A stretch of DNA of 64,000 nt from Mesaphorura yosii (GCA_009869945.1 WIXG01000015.1:186001-250000), one strand, 5' to 3'; positions 27,801 to 40,363 are shown, counted from the stretch's first letter. Translations and numbers: made by a program. Notes: generated by a model from the letters alone, not told the origin.

Positions 27801-30800
27801 TGATCGTGGTTGTGGTTACTTTGAGCCTGTGCTAACTAACACTTGTATCACGAGCTTTGTACATTGTACCGGTGAAGTGAACTCGAAAATGATCACTAGC
27901 AGTGACCATTATTCCACGGAGTCAGGCTCAGCCCAAAGGGTGTATTATATTATCACACTTAAGTACTTTTTTTTGCCGCTCCTGAATATTTACGAAGCAC
28001 GGGCAGAATAAATTTAATTGTGCTTCAATAAGGAAGCTGTATGCGTACTGGTGCACAAGAATAATTAAGCAAGGTGCGAACTGCAAACTAAACCAGCTAA
28101 CTAAAGCTACGAGCTACACGGGACTCGGAGTATTCGTGAGGTGAACATTTTTATATTCCTTCATTGTTCCCAGCGCAGCGAGAGCACCGACAGAAGCACT
28201 CCAAAATCTGCGGTTGCTTGCTGCATTACAGTTAGTGAAGTGAAAATATTTATCGGCATGAAGCGGCCAGAACTTCTGACTGGTTTAGATTAAAGTGTGT
28301 ATCCACTTTCTCCGTGAGGTTCCAGTTGTTTTCAACTCCAGGCAGGGCACAAACTGAGTGTATTAATCCCTTTGTTTTCATTCATCCATTCACCGTGATT
28401 GTGATTAATTCCATGCACTTTGCATGAATTCCAAAAATAACAAAAGCTTAATTCATTGTCAGCACCCACATACACCTTGAAGGGAGATTAGCGTTTGCAT
28501 TATGCATTTCATTCTACATACATACACCAGGAAATGCAATAAGTGCATGTGTCGCAGCGACGGTGACTGACGGTGACGCTAATTGAAAGCTGCGGTGCAT
28601 TCAAATAATTGCCCTTGCTCTCTTTCCTTTGAGGCTGCTGTCCTCCGTTTAATGGAATTTTGAGGAAATGCGTAATAATTCACGAGCTAAAATGAGTTCT
28701 ATGAAAAATCGTTCCATGCGTGCCGTGATAGCGATGGCTTGCGTCGTCTCTTTGAGTTGCGTTTAGTCAACATCCGTTTGTCGGATTTCGTCATCTGTTT
28801 GTGGTTGGCTGGAGTCTGAGTCCGTCGCGTGCGTGCGTGCAGTGCACTTTTAGAGCAGGATCCAGAAACTGGAAGTGGAAAGGACTCGACTAGAAGAGCG
28901 TAAACTATTCAGCTCAAGTTTGCTCACCACCCAATCCTTTGGTCTCTTCACTTCCTTCCTCAGGCCGGAGTTGATCTTTCCTCTTTCCTGGCACCACGAG
29001 CCCATAACTCGTTCTCACGTCCGTCGACGCGCCGAGGCGTCCGCACGTAGCTAGAATGTTTCATCCTCAGAATATTAAATATTTATACAAGAGTGTGACA
29101 GTGACAGTCTCTTAACGCGTAACCGACTCTTACGGGTTCCGTTGCAGAACTCCGTTGTGACTTTGAGTGTCTGGAAGTGTTGCTAATCTTGAATATTGTA
29201 TATTATTTGTTGACAGTGATGAAATTCCAGTGTTTCTCCGCGTTCCATCGGCAATCGCAGAAGCAACCACACGTCAGCAGCTAAGATCGCTCGCACTGTT
29301 GGGCCAAGGTAAGAGATTTGTGGTTTTCTAACATAATTGTATCAGGCTATAAAATATGTAAGCAGATTAGACCATTACAAATCGCACGAATTTAATGTGA
29401 TCGTACGCACACGCAGGGCTCTCCTCCCCAAGCTTCTTTAGATATTTATGACAAGAAGGGCTATTGTTGTGTGCCTTATCTTGGACATTACTCATGTGTG
29501 ATGTATATTATTACTATTTTCAGACACGGCGGTTGCAATACTTGCGCCTCGTGCTCTTATATGCAGAGTGTGTTGCAGGTTGATTTGGGATATGCTATCG
29601 CCTCTCATGCCAGCCGGTATAAAATTTTCATGCACTCTCATCCAGTTATTCCAGCTCCAGATTAGAAAATGTTAACCGTAATAACGCCTTAAACTTTCGA
29701 GACGACTGGCTCATGGCTCATTCGACGGTAATAAAGAAACACGAAAGAAAGACATGTAGAATGGAGAATGCATGTGTAGCACACTTGCTGTTCCACGATC
29801 TTGGGTTTTGATGCCCAGATTTGGACATTAGTTTTCCATTAAGAGCCCCTGAGCTATAAAAAGTGGAGGAAAGATCAGGCGAAACATTTTCTCTCTATTT
29901 CCTCGTTCTTTCTTGTTCTTGCTCTGGTAAAGGGTTCAAAGTTGATAGTTGAGTTGAGGTTTGACTTATTTTTTATCCACGCGAACGCGACTACCACCGT
30001 GGGATTCATTATACGTTTTTGTTGGTGAATCGCTACTCTCAATTTGTAGTCATCTTTATTTGATGATAGCACATGGCACAGCATGGCAAGTTTGGCGTGA
30101 CGTAGCGTCATATAAGGAATCATGGCGAGCATGCATGTGGCAAAATATTGTCCGCCTGAATGCGCGTTCCCATTTCTTATTTATTAAAATGTAAATTAAG
30201 AAAATTGGTGAAGGATACGCGCTGGTGGTGGCTGCCTCTCGAATCTGAACAAGTTATTACGATCAACAAGCAAGGAGCATTCATTATTCAAAATTATTCT
30301 GGCTGTGCTGAACCCTGCTGCGAAATTGTCATGAGTTACTTGTGCGTTGCTGTAATGACTTTACTTCCAATTTCAGCCTAATCTTAATCTGACGCTTGTG
30401 GTTTGATTTCTTTTTTAGAATTTTGGACTCACAGCGCATTAGGCGGAAGCTGTGCGAAGGATTTGAGCAGCCCATCCGACGCCGACCTAAGCAACAAGAA
30501 TCTGATCTCGTCGGGCCTCGGAAGCCAATCTAGTCTCAGCCAAAACAGTTTATGCGGTGACTTGAAAAAGTAAGTGCAAATCTCTGCGGAGTTGTTGCAA
30601 TCATTTTCTGCGTCCTGGCTCAAGTTGTGGGTATAAAGCGGTCGCAATTATCAAAGTCATAAACTGTGTCACAATCACAAAAAGGAGGATTCGTTGACTC
30701 GTCGCATTCAACGATACAAAACTACTTGTCAGGGTTCAGTGCGTAATAAGCAAGCGCTAAAGCGATGCTTCCGCTTCTTGACTTGTGCCGTGAATGAATT

Positions 30801-33800
30801 TCACAACTTCGCAGATTTTGTCTTGTCGCCTCGCAGAGTAAAACCGAAACCATTTTACGCATAGAGTTTTAGTGCTAAACTGTCGTAAAATGAACTTTTT
30901 GGCTGGCTCAAGACACTAAATTATAAGTAACAAAAACAAAGGAACTTAAAATGAACTCACAGCCACAGCGCATTCGTAGTGTCGTATTTTTTGGTTCTCC
31001 GTTACTCAGAATTATCAGTCATCACATAATTCATGACTCATGAATTTTACCGACTTAACATCATTCGACGGTGCGAACTTCTTTAACGAGTCAAAGCGAA
31101 AACTTCTTTCTACCCTTCTGCGTCTTCTAAGCGAAACGTCAAGATGAGCAACTACATTTTATTAAATGCGTGAGCAAAGGAAATCAGTAATCAACAGATT
31201 CCTTTTTCTATGAGTGAATGTCAACAGCGCCGTTACGAGTCACTCAATTACGGTTTAATCAATAACTGTAAAACCCGCCCTTCGCGTCAATTATCGTTAA
31301 TTAAAAGTAATTTTTGCATGCCTGCCTGGTGAATTGCAGGCCCTGTCGACCCACAACGCTGGAGTTGGGGACTTTTGTCGTGGGAAACGTGGCGGTCACA
31401 AATCCAAGCTTTACTGGCAGCAACAATGGAACGACCCCACCTCCAGTCCCACCACGTTGGTCAAGATCAGCGCTGCTAACTCCACTCTCGCTCCCTTCCT
31501 CAGTGCAGTCAACTCCTTCAGAAATACAGTCGACATTTTCGGAGAAAAGTGGCAGCCGCCTGGGCGGCAAGAAGAAGAAACGCATTTCTGGGAATGGGAA
31601 AGCAGAATCAATTCATTACAAGGATACGGAAATTCTAGATTTATTCAAAGGAGTAAGTTAATGAAAATGAAACTTGTGCAATTCACTCAGATTCATTCTT
31701 ATATAATTTATTCACCCATTTACAAGTTGAAAAAGTTGAGCGTGATTTTCTATGATTAATTCATAAGGCGAGACGCGAGAAAGGGTGAACATATTATGCA
31801 ACAAGACGAAATGTCACTCCACGACGTACAGTGCAGTCAAGTGCAGTGTATTCAGTATTCATGACTTAATGAACTTTGTGGTTTCCTCATAGTTTGTTCC
31901 GTGATGAATGAATGGGGATCTCTCTCGAGGTTGGGAGAGTGAGATGAGTTTCATTCTTGTTTAAGAAAATTATGCAACGGAGCAACCATTACTTTTGCCA
32001 TTTTGCTGCACTTTTTTCAAATAATAATGAAAAATTAGAAATGTCGTGCGGAGATCGCGTACTCTTATGTGACACGTCCTTCTTGAGTCTTGAGACATGG
32101 CAGTCAAAGAGAAGAGTTAGAAGAGGATTTCGTTCTTCGTATTTCGTATTGTGTATTCATTAGTTTAACTAACTTGCTTGTTATTTATGATATCCTGCCG
32201 TGTCATCATGTCATTTACTCAATGGGTATACTCGCCAGCTAGTTAATCACGAAGAAGTTTTTCAAAGATACAACTTTCATTCATACGTGCATGAGTGCGT
32301 ATACATTCTAAACCATCGCCATCGCATTTCAGTGGTCCTGCGTTTATGTCTTTGCGTAATGGCAATAGCGTGTCTTCTATATTGCCCTCGAATTAGATTG
32401 TAATCATTTTATAAGACATAATTTGTCTTGAAAAGGAAGGAACACGAACAGCAGCAATTTGTCTTCATAAATTCCAATGTTTATGACAAGAAGGGGCTGC
32501 GGGCATGAATTTTGAACTCCATTCATTCAGATTTCAGATCTTCGCCGTAATCTAGACTCATATCTTCCATTCTTGTTCTCGAGTTGACACTTAACAAATG
32601 TATAAAAACTAGAGTACGTGGTATGCGTATGGCAGAATATGTAGAACACTCGCCAGAATTTATTACAATGAGCAGCGAGAAAATAAGACGAACTAACTCA
32701 CGAATCACTATCACGGTCCTCTGCGACGACGACGAACTGCTTCTGGTTGCAACGAATTCGTGAATTCGCTTATTTGCCATTCGCAATCTTAGTGCCAAAA
32801 TTCCGCCATAAAATCTATTGTATTTATGTATCTCTTGCGATCACAAATAATTTTATGCTTACGCAAGATTTATGCATATTTGTTCACATTTCCATTTGCC
32901 TTCCCCTTCCAGACCAAGACGCTTTACGACGATAAAGCTAGCGACTATGAAGATATTTGGTCACCGCAACAACAGCAGCAGTACTCGAGCAAAAGTCATA
33001 CTCCCGTTGGACCACCGCGTCTCTCAACATTCAGGCCAGATATTATCGCCTCTTCACTGGGTTCAGATTTAGACACTCTGTACAAGCATCAGGTCAATAA
33101 TCCCGCGACCACCCCAAACAGCAACGGAAACTTTCAACAGCAAATCTTATTATCACTTTCGAAGAATAACTTGAACAACAACGTCGTCGAACGACGCAAG
33201 AATTTGACCAAGGCCCAAAACAACAAGAATAATCGCTTGAGCTTTAATGGAAACTTCTTAACTTCTCAGCAGTCGCAACAGTTTGAAACGTTCTCGACCA
33301 TAAAAACTAATAAGAGCACGTCGCCACTTTTGCTTCGGAGTGGAACTGAGAAGTCTTCATGTTCAACCTCATCCTCGGCGTCTTCTGGGTCGTCCTCAAA
33401 GCAGACAAAGACCTCGGAGACGACTGCGACTCGTGCAGCGCCTAAGATAAAGAATTCTCTGTATTCTGAGCCGGTTGACTCCATTGCAATCAGGCGATTT
33501 GGAAATTATCGTCACTCGGAACCGAACATTCGCTGGTCTCAACCAGCAATGATGTCGCTCATGAACGTTGATGACGAATTTGAAGAGAACGAAACCAGCA
33601 TGATGAATTCGCCTATGCAGGAAAACGCGACTGGAGAAGGAAGCACTAACACAAATTCTGCAAGCAATAATAATAAAAGTAAAGGCTATCATCCGCTTAG
33701 GAGCAGTACGGATGTGAGTGGAAATAGTAATAACGTTAATGCTAATCTCGCACAAGAAACTGGTTCACATCCCAAGGCTCAAAACACAGCAACAGTAAAT

Positions 33801-36276
33801 ACTGCCGCCTCCACCACCACGAGTGAAACAGATAAGAGAGGATTAGCTGCAACTCGAGCAAGTCACCAGAAAACTTCAACTTGTGTGAATGTTGATAATT
33901 TATGTCACTTCAGAGATTTCAAGAAAAAGGCAAGAAAATTCAGTTGCAGTGGTGGAAATATGGAAAGCGAGGATGAGGAGGAAGAAGATCAACTTCCTGT
34001 GGAAAATGTGCCATTTGTCGCGCCAAGAACAAATGAGAAGTCTCCAGCTACTCCTACCGAGTCAAGGCAAGACAGTGTAAATACGAATACGGCACAGAAT
34101 TCTGGAACATTTGTCAATATTACAGGTAAGCCTAATTCCGAAATGTCCCAGAAAGGCAAAGAATAGATACAATGCGAGTTTAGGGGTTTATTCACATTAA
34201 CGTTGCGTTTCACCTTCCACGATTTAGCGTTTACAGCTCGACAGCTTATTTTCTACTTGCAGGGAAGCCCAAACCTGCACCTCGCAAACGATCTCTTGAA
34301 AACACTTCATCGGCTGACAAAAGCAAGCCATTATCGCCCCACGATGAAAGAGCGAAACTGGAAGTTTCCAACAATCAATCCTGGCATTTGGATAATTCCT
34401 GGGAATTCGTAATGTGGGAAAAGGGCGAAGAGGAGAACAGTGTTGCTCAGCAACAAAGAAAGTTCCCCGTCAGTCTAAATCCATTGTCTTTAAACAACGC
34501 AAATATGAATCCAGTTCCTGCGGAAAGACACGCGCTCTACAGATCCGATGAGTGCCTCAACAATAATGGCACAGCATACAGCTTGAATTCAACGCATCGG
34601 TTCTCAAGATACGACAATCTAGAAAGTCGCGAAGAGTGTGAGGATGATGGATCTCAGAATGAAGGTGATTTGTCGGATCTTGAGAGAGATGAAAAGATTT
34701 CTGCACCGTGGGATTCGTCTAAATGGGAAAACTTGCTCCGACTTGTGTCGGAATCGACGCAACAGTTGGATTCGTTACAGGTCAGCGACTCCGAAAACAA
34801 AAACGCGTATCATGATGACGTGTTTCGAGAAAGGAGTCCTCGTGATCGTGAAAGCAAAGTACTAATGGACTCGAAACATCGAGTAAGTTTCACATTCTTC
34901 TATTCCTCTAATTGAACTAACGATTATTGTGATTGTTGCGCTCTTTCTAATGCTTTTTCTTTACTTCTACTTCTTAGATTTCCAAAATTCTGGAAGTAAA
35001 TACAAACGTGGACAAAGCGAGCAGGGCCATTTCGAACGTTGTGCGAGAACTCTCAGAGAAAGAGTACGGTTTCTTCGGGCCGACACTTAAAAGCTTTATT
35101 CAATGCACCATCGCTGCAAAAATCCAAGACCCATTTAAAGTTATGCGCAACACAAGGCAGTTCATATCTGGAATGAAGAATTATCTGGTTGGGGTTTCGG
35201 TTGAGAGCCAAGACTTGAGACTAGAAATTAAAAGGCAAACGGAGCTGCTCTCAGATTGCGAGTTCCTCAATATCGATGCGATTCTGGAGGAAGTTTTAGT
35301 GGACATGGTCATTTCCCCACTAAACACACATATTCTTGGCCTGCTTCAAACCAGGTATTCTGGGAGGGACGACTCCCTGAGGCTAAGCAAACGTGATGGA
35401 GGTGAAAATTTTTCTACGATGTCAACTTCATCGGGCTCAACTCAAGAACGAATGAAGTCGGATGATGGAGTGGAAAAGTTGAGAAAAATATATTTCGGCT
35501 TTGAAGAATCTGTTTCACCAATTAAGAAACTGGACAGATGGAATGAATTCGTTTGTGAAGTGAGTCAATGAGACATGTCCGTTGTTTGTCCAGCAACTGA
35601 ACTTTCTGTAATGAGGCTGCGTTTTGTTTCTAGGTGCAAGAAATGGAAAATTATTCCTCTGAATCTTTTCTACCTCTCCTCGCTGATATGCTCAGACAAG
35701 TTTGTTCCTCGAACCTGCCCTCGCACGTGGACTACATGATTGGTCTCCTACCTCATTCTTTGGCTGAACAAAACAACTACTCAATCTCGCTCCTGCAATC
35801 TGCCGTGGCTGCCTTGAAATCAAGGTTGGATCGAAAGGGCAGCTCGACACTTGTGTCGGTTCGCGTAATTATTCCTGACGAAAGAAATGGCACTCTGATA
35901 AGGTACGCCACACCCGGCCTCATATACCTGGTCTCATTGAGTGAAATTTTAACCATTCTGTTCTATTATCTATAGGAAAATGGTTCCGATTCGTGAGACT
36001 ACCACCACGAAGGAAGTTTCCAAAATGGTAGCCTCAAAGATTGGAATCGCAAATCCAGGAGATTATGTCCTCGTCAGGATAAAGAATGGAGAAGGTGAGT
36101 CTCCATACGACGAGGCTAATCGGGAATTGTTGGATTGGCTAACTTTTTCAATTTAATTTTTAGAAAAATTGTGCCCAGAGGGAGATCTTGTTGCTCAGTT
36201 TGTCGAAGACAGTCAAACTGCGCTGGCATACAAAAGAGTGGATGCAAAAATTGGTTGGCCTCAGAAAATTACTTAA
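24823..36276 (+). CDS. spri: Sprint/RIN-family Ras effector and Rab5 GEF (SH2, VPS9, RA domains)
   Basis: RIN proteins bind activated Ras through a C-terminal RA domain and activate Rab5 through a VPS9 domain, linking receptor tyrosine kinases to endocytosis. Exons seen: 24823-25008, 27424-27614, 29217-29308, 30419-30569, 31340-31652, 32913-34125, 34263-34882, 34978-35559, 35634-35902, 35976-36094, 36164-36276. All join in phase and give about 1281 residues from the ATG at 24826. The SH2 domain spans roughly residues 45-155 and has the pTyr-binding motif FIVR (Arg about 71). A PPPVPPR SH3-binding motif sits near 239-245. The 1.2-kb exon 32913-34125 encodes a Ser/Asn/Thr-rich linker with a short polyGln run. 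The RIN-homology/VPS9 region covers about 922-1184 and the RA domain about 1185-1281. The true start may lie further upstream, because the first exon opens at an acceptor. Family assignment is firm; the N-terminus is not. Confidence 0.93.
25009..27423 (+). other. Intron inside the sprint SH2 domain
   Basis: A phase-0 intron of about 2.4 kb splits the SH2 domain between the leucine-rich first exon and the FIVR-containing second exon. It contains an unusual palindromic patch near 25346-25378. I see no nested gene. Confidence 0.8.
25346..25378. repeat. Palindromic patch with repeated AGTCGCGA arms
   Basis: AGTCGCGA (25346-25353) and TCGCGACT (25371-25378) are inverted copies. The second lies within the self-palindrome AGTCGCGACT, and both are flanked by direct copies of ACTCGAATTC. 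The patch sits in the first sprint intron. Confidence 0.55.
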
Positions 36277-37060
36277 AGCATTCTTTCGCGTGACATAAAT
36301 TGGTGAAGCGATTTTAGCTTTCCAATTTTAATTTTAGCTTTGTCATAAAAATTCGACGTTGGTCATTTTTAGTTATCTGACATCTGTGATAAAAAGATAA
36401 AATATTGTTTTATGTCTTTTACCTCAATCACGATCTTTGGCAATCTATTTCAATATTCATTAAGATTTCTGACGCGTGTCGATCCTCATCAATCCCTCAT
36501 GCAATGCTACGGGCGATTACTGCCAGACTTTAAATATTCAAATGTGTACTATCGAAATAGTCTAATCCTCTCTTCCTTAGTTCACTCGTACTAAGAAATC
36601 CGTATTTTGTGTAGCTGTAGTGTAAAAACACTAGTCAAGAATATCTATGAGGAAATTGCCTAAAATCGCTAAAGTATTACAAACTAATTTTTTTACTTTA
36701 AATGGCACATGTCACTACACTTTTTGGAGCGCACTTAACATGTTCAACGGTCTTGCTCTTATATTTTGTCAATCCTAAACTATTACTTTGGAAAGGACCA
36801 AGGAAGGATAAAGGATTCATCGTTAGGAACGGTCATCTCTGCCAATGGTTGTTTATATGCACAATCATTTCATTTAGATCCTTGAACTATTTAGCTGCTA
36901 TCCCTGATAATGATGCTTAAAAGCATGAGAAGTTGAGTTTAGTAGTGTCCTGCCCTGAGTCCTGTTATTGCCTACTTAAATTAGATGTAAAGATGACTTT
37001 GTTAAGGATTATGTCCATGTGACTCAAACCTAATTTCAATAAAATGACTTTTATTACTAA
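36277..37060 (+). other. Probable 3' UTR of sprint
   Basis: This stretch follows the sprint stop codon (TAA at 36274-36276) and runs to the first canonical AATAAA on the plus strand at 37038-37043. It is AT-rich. The short open frames at 36412-36594 and 36702-36920 have no recognisable content. The extent is inferred from the signal only. Confidence 0.55.
37038..37043 (+). terminator. Poly(A) signal AATAAA, sprint
   Basis: This is a canonical AATAAA about 760 nt after the sprint stop and the first strong signal after it. Cleavage would fall near 37055-37070, inside the 3' end of the convergent SmG gene. Confidence 0.6.
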
Positions 37061-37072
37061 ACATTGAAACTG

Positions 37073-37078
37073 TTTATT
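37073..37078 (-). terminator. Poly(A) signal AATAAA (minus strand), SmG gene
   Basis: TTTATT on the plus strand reads AATAAA on the minus strand, 56 nt after the SmG stop codon. A second minus-strand AATAAA lies at 37050-37055. Use of either would make the SmG transcript overlap the sprint transcript tail to tail. Confidence 0.6.
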
Positions 37079-37133
37079 TCGTACAAGAAAATGGTTGAAG
37101 AAAATATGATGCAAAAAAACGACCAACTGCCAA

Positions 37134-37617
37134 TTATACGTTCTGCGGAATTACCACACGGTCCAAAACTTCCATCATGATGACGCTATTTCCCCGGATC
37201 ACCTAAGGCAAATGAAGTCATCACTGATGCGCTCGGCATTCATGAACGAACCATATATCATGAGAATGAGAGTCACAACTTACCACCATTCCTATATTCT
37301 TTCTGGTTCCGTCATGACATTCTTCTACGGTCTCATCCAGCACGATATTCATGAATGGGTCGAAGCCACGAAGGATCCCATTGACAGATCGATTTCCATT
37401 CAGTTTCACTGGAGAAAGTACAAAAGACAGTTAAACCTTTTCTTGCATAACCTTTCCATGAAACTTACTTGCAAGTCTCTTGTCCATCAACCTGTGATTA
37501 AAAATAAAGTATTGATTAGAAATGTTGATCTTAATCAACCTTGGTCAATTTGTGGTCAAGTGACTAACACGTAAAAAATCCTTACTTTTTCAACTCGGGT
37601 GGATGTGCCTTACTCAT
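37134..37617 (-). CDS. SNRPG: Small nuclear ribonucleoprotein G (SmG)
   Basis: SmG is one of the seven Sm proteins that form the ring on U1, U2, U4 and U5 snRNAs, and it acts in pre-mRNA splicing. Four coding exons on the minus strand join in phase: 37617-37586, 37491-37469, 37408-37284 and 37202-37134, giving 82 residues. Human SmG is 76 residues, so the length fits. The start [11 protein letters not shown] is typical of the family. The Sm1 motif contains [11 protein letters not shown], and the Sm2 motif contains IRGNSV, built across the last intron. Each donor reads GTAAG, and the acceptors end TCACAG, CTCCAG and CCTTAG. The second coding exon is only 23 nt long, so automated annotation could miss it. 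The gene is convergent with sprint and divergent from eIF3L. The identification is very secure. Confidence 0.95.
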
Positions 37618-38022
37618 TTTGACAAGCCGCGGATTGCAAAGCACTGAGCAAACTGTTTTAACGTATCAGGTTCCACTAATTTAAGTAACTCATGAACTGA
37701 TCGATCCGATGCCGATGTCACTGATCATGAAGCGATTCCAAAAGCCACAGCTAATACGACGAAATAAAGATGCGGTTTATTCGAAATGTCCTCGCCTTTC
37801 AGCTTGTAATGGCCAAGGATGTCCCATCAAAACCCGTAGCACGCCTTTCCCTATGCATTTGAATACTTTCCATATTGCCTATTCATTGAGTCGAGGAGCC
37901 GGCGTGTGTCCGATTCGTGGAACGAATATTAGAAAAATCAGTGTAATCAGTTCTAAAGTGGTGATTAGCTTCTAATAATCTTCCGATTTGGTGACTGCAA
38001 GCAATTACTTCAGTACAGCGAA
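37618..38022. promoter_or_regulatory. Divergent intergenic region between the SmG and eIF3L start codons
   Basis: About 405 bp separate the ATG of SmG (minus) from the ATG of eIF3L (plus), so both promoters and both 5' UTRs must fit here or extend into the genes. I could not assign a TATA box or a start site. The open frame 37709-37975 (+) has no family resemblance and I treat it as chance. The bidirectional role is inferred from geometry. Confidence 0.55.
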
Positions 38023-40350
38023 ATGTACGGAGGAAACCGAAGTCGTCGCGAAAGCTTCTACGATGATCGGGACAGGGATTCCGATTATTACGATGTAAGT
38101 TGTCGCTTACTCCGATCTTTGCATCTTTCTCTGTAAACTGGATCAATGATACAGCTAGTAATAAATTATAATGTCTAATGGTAACCTTTCTTTCATACAG
38201 TACTACCAAAATCAGAACCCAAACTCTGATTACTACTCCGGAGGAGGTGCGATGACGAGATCAAGCTACCAGTATCCAGATGCTGTGGCAAAGTTCATAA
38301 CACATCTCTACAAAAGTATTAATAACCGCGATACAACTGAAATTGAGAATTTGTACGAGATCCGCTTTCCGCAATTGACAAAAGATTACTTCAAGGAAGA
38401 AAAGTGGCCGTGGGATATCACTGGTTTGGTGGAAGAGCCAGTGGTGAGCAAAAATTTAACATCTTGAACGTTTGATATAAGTGTGATCGTGCTGCTGCGC
38501 CGTCCAAATCGGTCTAATGACTGAACTTACTTTTTCAGTTCCACACACTGTACCACGAGCTCTATTTTCGTCACATTTATGCAACACTGTACAACCAGTT
38601 GACATTCTCGGACCGATGCAACAGCTACTCCAACTATTGTGAACTCTTCAATGCTATTTTGAGTAAGTTGAATTACAGAATTATACGCTTTCATTTGGTT
38701 TCGGAGCTTCAGTATTAATTTGTGGATGGAATGTTAATTACTAGCTTCACCGGAACCAATTGAATTAACACTCACCAACCAATGGCTTTGGGAAATCATT
38801 GATGAATTTGTCTATCAGTTTCAATCATTCACTCAATTCCGACGTAGCCCAAAGCTGAACGCTGAAGAAATTCAATACATTAAGGATCATTCGTATATTT
38901 GGAGTGTCCTCAGTGTTTTGAATGTGCTTCATTCGCTCATTGACAAAAGTAACATCAATCAGCAGTTGAAGGTAATCATTCAGTAATACGAATTTCACGT
39001 CCCGTCGTCTCCTCATTGTTATATTGCCCTGTGCTTTACATCGTAGGCTTACTTCACTGGAGAAAATCCAGAGAGCGTTGCTGGAGAATTTGGCAAATCT
39101 CCACTTTATAAAATGTTGGGATACTTCAGCCTGATTGCGTTGCTTCGTGTTCACTCAATGCTTGGAGACTACCATCTTGCTGTGAAGGTTCTTGAGAACA
39201 TTGATCTTCATAAAAATGTAAGCATTTATTATTTGAGAAACGGTCTATGATAGTATTATCGCATAATATGTAATGCTTTTGAATTTAATTATATTCCAGA
39301 CGATGTACTGCAATGTTCCAGCCTGTCAAATTACTACATACTACTATGTTGGATTCGCGTATGTCATGATGAGACGTTATGCTGATGCTATCCGAACCTA
39401 TCAGAACTCTTTGTTGTACGTTCAACGAATGCGACAGATGTTCCAAGCAAAGTCGTACCAAAATGATCAGGTAATTGAGAGGACCCAGCCTGAAATCTTT
39501 TGGCTTGGATATTTTACGTCTATTGGTCTATTCGCTAACTTCTATTCTGACTTCTTCATCTTGCAGGTTAACAAACAAACTGAACAAATGTACACAATGC
39601 TTGCTGTTTGCCTGGTTTTACATCCTCAGTCAATCGATGAAAGCATCACAAATCAATTGGCTGTAAGTTCTGTGATATGAAATATGCAACTATTAATTCC
39701 GTTAACTGCATTCTAGCATTCTTGTGTTTTGTTGAATGAAGGAACGGAAATATGCAGAGAAAACTGCAAGAATGCAAAGTGGCGACATGAAGGAATTCGA
39801 AAACTGCTTCCTCTTCGCGTGTCCGAAGTTTTTGAGCCCTGTTCCGCCAAGTCTGGAAGGAGGTGGCGTTCCTTTAGAGCAGGAACCTCTTCACATTCAG
39901 AAGACTATATTTCTTGAAGAAGTGGCGCAGCAGATTTGCTTGCCTACATTGAGAAGGTACGTGGACTTCAATCCGTGTTGAGAGAATCCTTTTAGCTTCT
40001 CCACTTTTCAGCCAATTCCTAATTTCAATTAATTTGACGTTGACAGTTTTCTGAAACTGTACACCACAATGCCGATTGAGAAACTGTCTGTTTTCATGGA
40101 CCTGGATGAGGCGACATTGTCTGAGTATCTGCTCTGCTTCAAGCACAAAATGCACAATATTGTATGGAGCAAGGGTGTGAGCTCTTTGGAAGGAGAATTT
40201 CAAGCTGGGAGCGAAGTGGATTTCTACATCGACAAGAAAATGATTCACATTGCCGACACGAAAGTTGGAAGAAGATATGGAGATTTCTTTATACGACAGA
40301 TCCATCTTTTTGATGAAATGACTAAAGGGTTGAAGTCGTTAAGATTTTGA
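38023..40350 (+). CDS. eIF3l: Eukaryotic translation initiation factor 3 subunit L
   Basis: eIF3L is a PCI-domain subunit of the eIF3 complex, which recruits the 43S preinitiation complex to mRNA in the cytosol. Nine exons join in phase: 38023-38094, 38201-38443, 38539-38662, 38745-38971, 39047-39217, 39300-39470, 39567-39662, 39742-39956 and 40047-40350. They encode about 540 residues; the human protein has 564. The start ATG at 38023 is followed by a Tyr/Asp/Arg-rich N-terminus ending in DSDYY. Conserved landmarks are the segment [10 protein letters not shown] in exon 4, the CPKFLSP segment in exon 8, and the C-terminal PCI region with [18 protein letters not shown] and [12 protein letters not shown] in exon 9. 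Introns are short, about 75-105 nt, as expected for a highly expressed housekeeping gene. The acceptor of exon 8 (39741/39742) is purine-rich and was chosen to keep phase and match the family. Confidence 0.95.
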
Positions 40351-40357
40351 AGCAAGA

Positions 40358-40363
40358 AATAAA
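40358..40363 (+). terminator. Poly(A) signal AATAAA, eIF3L
   Basis: AATAAA begins 8 nt after the eIF3L stop codon, and a second lies at 40406-40411. The first would give a very short 3' UTR; the second is a more usual distance. Confidence 0.55.

Noticed and set aside
37212-37574. 120-codon plus-strand open frame
   Set aside because: It lies antisense to SmG exons 2 and 3, whose identity is clear. It is a shadow.
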